The notes under the pieces: generated by a model
The model's input: only the letters and a program-made list of their open reading frames with translations
Told to the model about the DNA's origin: nothing
Database searches by the model: none
Source: Aestuariibaculum sp. M13
Lineage (GTDB): Bacteria; Bacteroidota; Bacteroidia; Flavobacteriales; Flavobacteriaceae
Reading direction: 5' to 3'
NCBI RefSeq assembly: GCF_024723255.1
Contig: NZ_JANIAC010000002.1
Location: 310,001 to 374,000 of the forward strand
DNA: 64,000 nucleotides
Made by a program: the position numbers and the translations under genes
In this document: piece after piece, positions 63,108-64,000 of the stretch
Numbering within the stretch: the stretch's first letter is position 1
How the letters are laid out: each line of letters opens with the position of its first letter

Positions 63108-63137
63108 AAAAAGAGGTTGAACATTCAACCTCTTTTC
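63108..63137. terminator. Bidirectional terminator
   Basis: GAGGTTGAA/TTCAACCTC stem with flanking A5 and T4 runs, between the aspartic protease gene and the convergent lon gene. Confidence 0.85.
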
Positions 63138-63140
63138 TAT

Positions 63141-64000
63141 TTATAGCTTTTTAGCATTTGTTACTTTTTGATTCGTGACAGCTATTTTTATAACCTCACT
63201 CATATCTGTGACGTAATGAAACGTTAAGCCTTTTAAATAATCCTGCTTAATCTCTTCGATATCACGTCTGTTTTCTTCACAAAGAATAACATCTTTAATA
63301 TGAGCTCTTTTCGCTGCTAAAATTTTCTCTTTAATACCGCCCACTGGTAGTACCTTGCCACGAAGTGTAATCTCCCCAGTCATCGCCAAATTTTTCTTCA
63401 CTTTTTTCTGAGTGAATAAAGACACCAACGACGTTAACATGGTAATACCTGCACTAGGTCCATCTTTAGGCGTTGCTCCTTCCGGTACGTGAATATGAAC
63501 ATTATACTTATCGAACACTTCACTGTCAATACCGAATTCATCAGCGTTAGCTTTAATATACTCCATGGCAATGGTTGCCGACTCCTTCATAACCTTACCA
63601 AGATTTCCGGTAATATTAAGCATGCCTTTTCCTTTAGAAAGAATAGACTCTATAAATAAGATATCACCACCAACACTTGTCCAGGCTAAACCTGTAACCA
63701 CACCAGCTACATTGTTATTCTCGTACTTATCTCGCTCTAATTTTGGTCGACCAAGTACTTCTATAATATCTTCGTTCGTCACTTTGATATTGTACTCTTC
63801 TTCCATAGCGATATTCTTAGCTGCATGACGTACCATTTTAGCTATCTGTTTCTCTAAGCCACGAACACCTGATTCTCTGGTATAACCTTCTACAATTTTC
63901 TCCAGTTGCGGTTTTCCTATCTTTAAATGCGAATCGTTAAGTCCGTGCTCTTTTAACTGCTTAGGTAATAAGTGACGTTTTGCTATCTCTACCTTTTCCT
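63141..64000 (-). CDS. lon: ATP-dependent protease Lon (5' end outside window)
   Basis: The frame stays open to the window edge, so the ATG at 63836 is internal. The visible 286 residues cover the end of the AAA+ domain ([17 protein letters not shown]) and the C-terminal protease domain, with the catalytic Ser in [11 protein letters not shown] and Lys in [13 protein letters not shown]. Lon degrades misfolded and regulatory proteins in the cytosol. The C-terminus is complete. Confidence 0.97.
   Translation of the reverse strand, partial: EKVEIAKRHLLPKQLKEHGLNDSHLKIGKPQLEKIVEGYTRESGVRGLEKQIAKMVRHAAKNIAMEEEYNIKVTNEDIIEVLGRPKLERDKYENNNVAGVVTGLAWTSVGGDILFIESILSKGKGMLNITGNLGKVMKESATIAMEYIKANADEFGIDSEVFDKYNVHIHVPEGATPKDGPSAGITMLTSLVSLFTQKKVKKNLAMTGEITLRGKVLPVGGIKEKILAAKRAHIKDVILCEENRRDIEEIKQDYLKGLTFHYVTDMSEVIKIAVTNQKVTNAKKL

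Noticed and set aside
1-64000. CRISPR arrays, insertion sequences, prophage genes, tRNA or rRNA genes
   Set aside because: No transposase or phage motif, no short regular spacer-repeat pattern, and no cloverleaf was seen; the tandem repeats present are coding modules.

Overview
The window is chromosomal DNA from a member of the Bacteroidota, most likely a marine Flavobacteriaceae. Support for this comes from low GC with A/T-rich spacers, promoters of the flavobacterial TTG-N17-23-TAnnTTTG type, several proteins with type IX secretion system (T9SS) C-terminal sorting domains, PorQ and PorP/SprF-type proteins, and a DnaX clamp-loader subunit without the zinc cysteines. I see no phage, insertion sequence, CRISPR array, tRNA or rRNA. 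Most of the window is core genome.

Layout. 1-6.0 kb: three secreted T9SS cargo proteins, namely a partial sorting-domain protein, a seven-repeat FG-GAP-like protein and a 1200-residue repeat protein. 6.5-9.5 kb: a TlpA-like thioredoxin lipoprotein and the bifunctional NAD(P)HX repair enzyme. 9.7-14.7 kb: a threonine operon (thrA fusion, thrB, thrC) preceded by a promoter, a Thr/Ile-rich leader peptide and competing hairpins, which is an attenuator layout. 14.8-18.8 kb: sulfatase, hexapeptide acetyltransferase, a small membrane protein and a LamG protein. 19-26 kb: gcvT, a RmlD-like reductase, a pterin dehydratase, a YebC-family protein, a Gfo/Idh/MocA oxidoreductase and a large zinc metalloprotease. 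26.2-30.9 kb (minus strand): helicase, DUF4126, kdsB, a HAD hydrolase and an iron-alcohol dehydrogenase resembling KdnB, which together suggest modified Kdo sugar metabolism.

31-38 kb: two uncharacterised genes overlapping into rsmD, two small envelope proteins, the RNase P RNA on the minus strand, dnaX with an A10 tract that could produce a short gamma-like form, a lipoprotein and miaE. 38-42.2 kb (minus): an outer-membrane barrel and the sixA-ppk-ppx polyphosphate cluster. 42.6-51.5 kb: a three-gene surface cassette made of a 1988-residue repeat adhesin with a T9SS type B domain, a PorP/SprF-like protein and an OmpA-family protein. 51.6-57.3 kb: an orphan ORF flanked by a 16-bp direct repeat, a CAP lipoprotein, pdxH, and a tight pyrR-pyrB-small ORF-DUF3291-rnz run. 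57.4-64 kb: rpsA, a LysM protein, cmk-porQ, a retropepsin-like protease and the 3' part of lon.

The most interesting items are the dnaX slippage tract with stops close by in both shifted frames, the threonine attenuator, the near-identical tandem repeats in the giant adhesin, and the kdsB/HAD/KdnB-like cluster. Functional calls come from motif and family recognition by reading alone; no database search was run.
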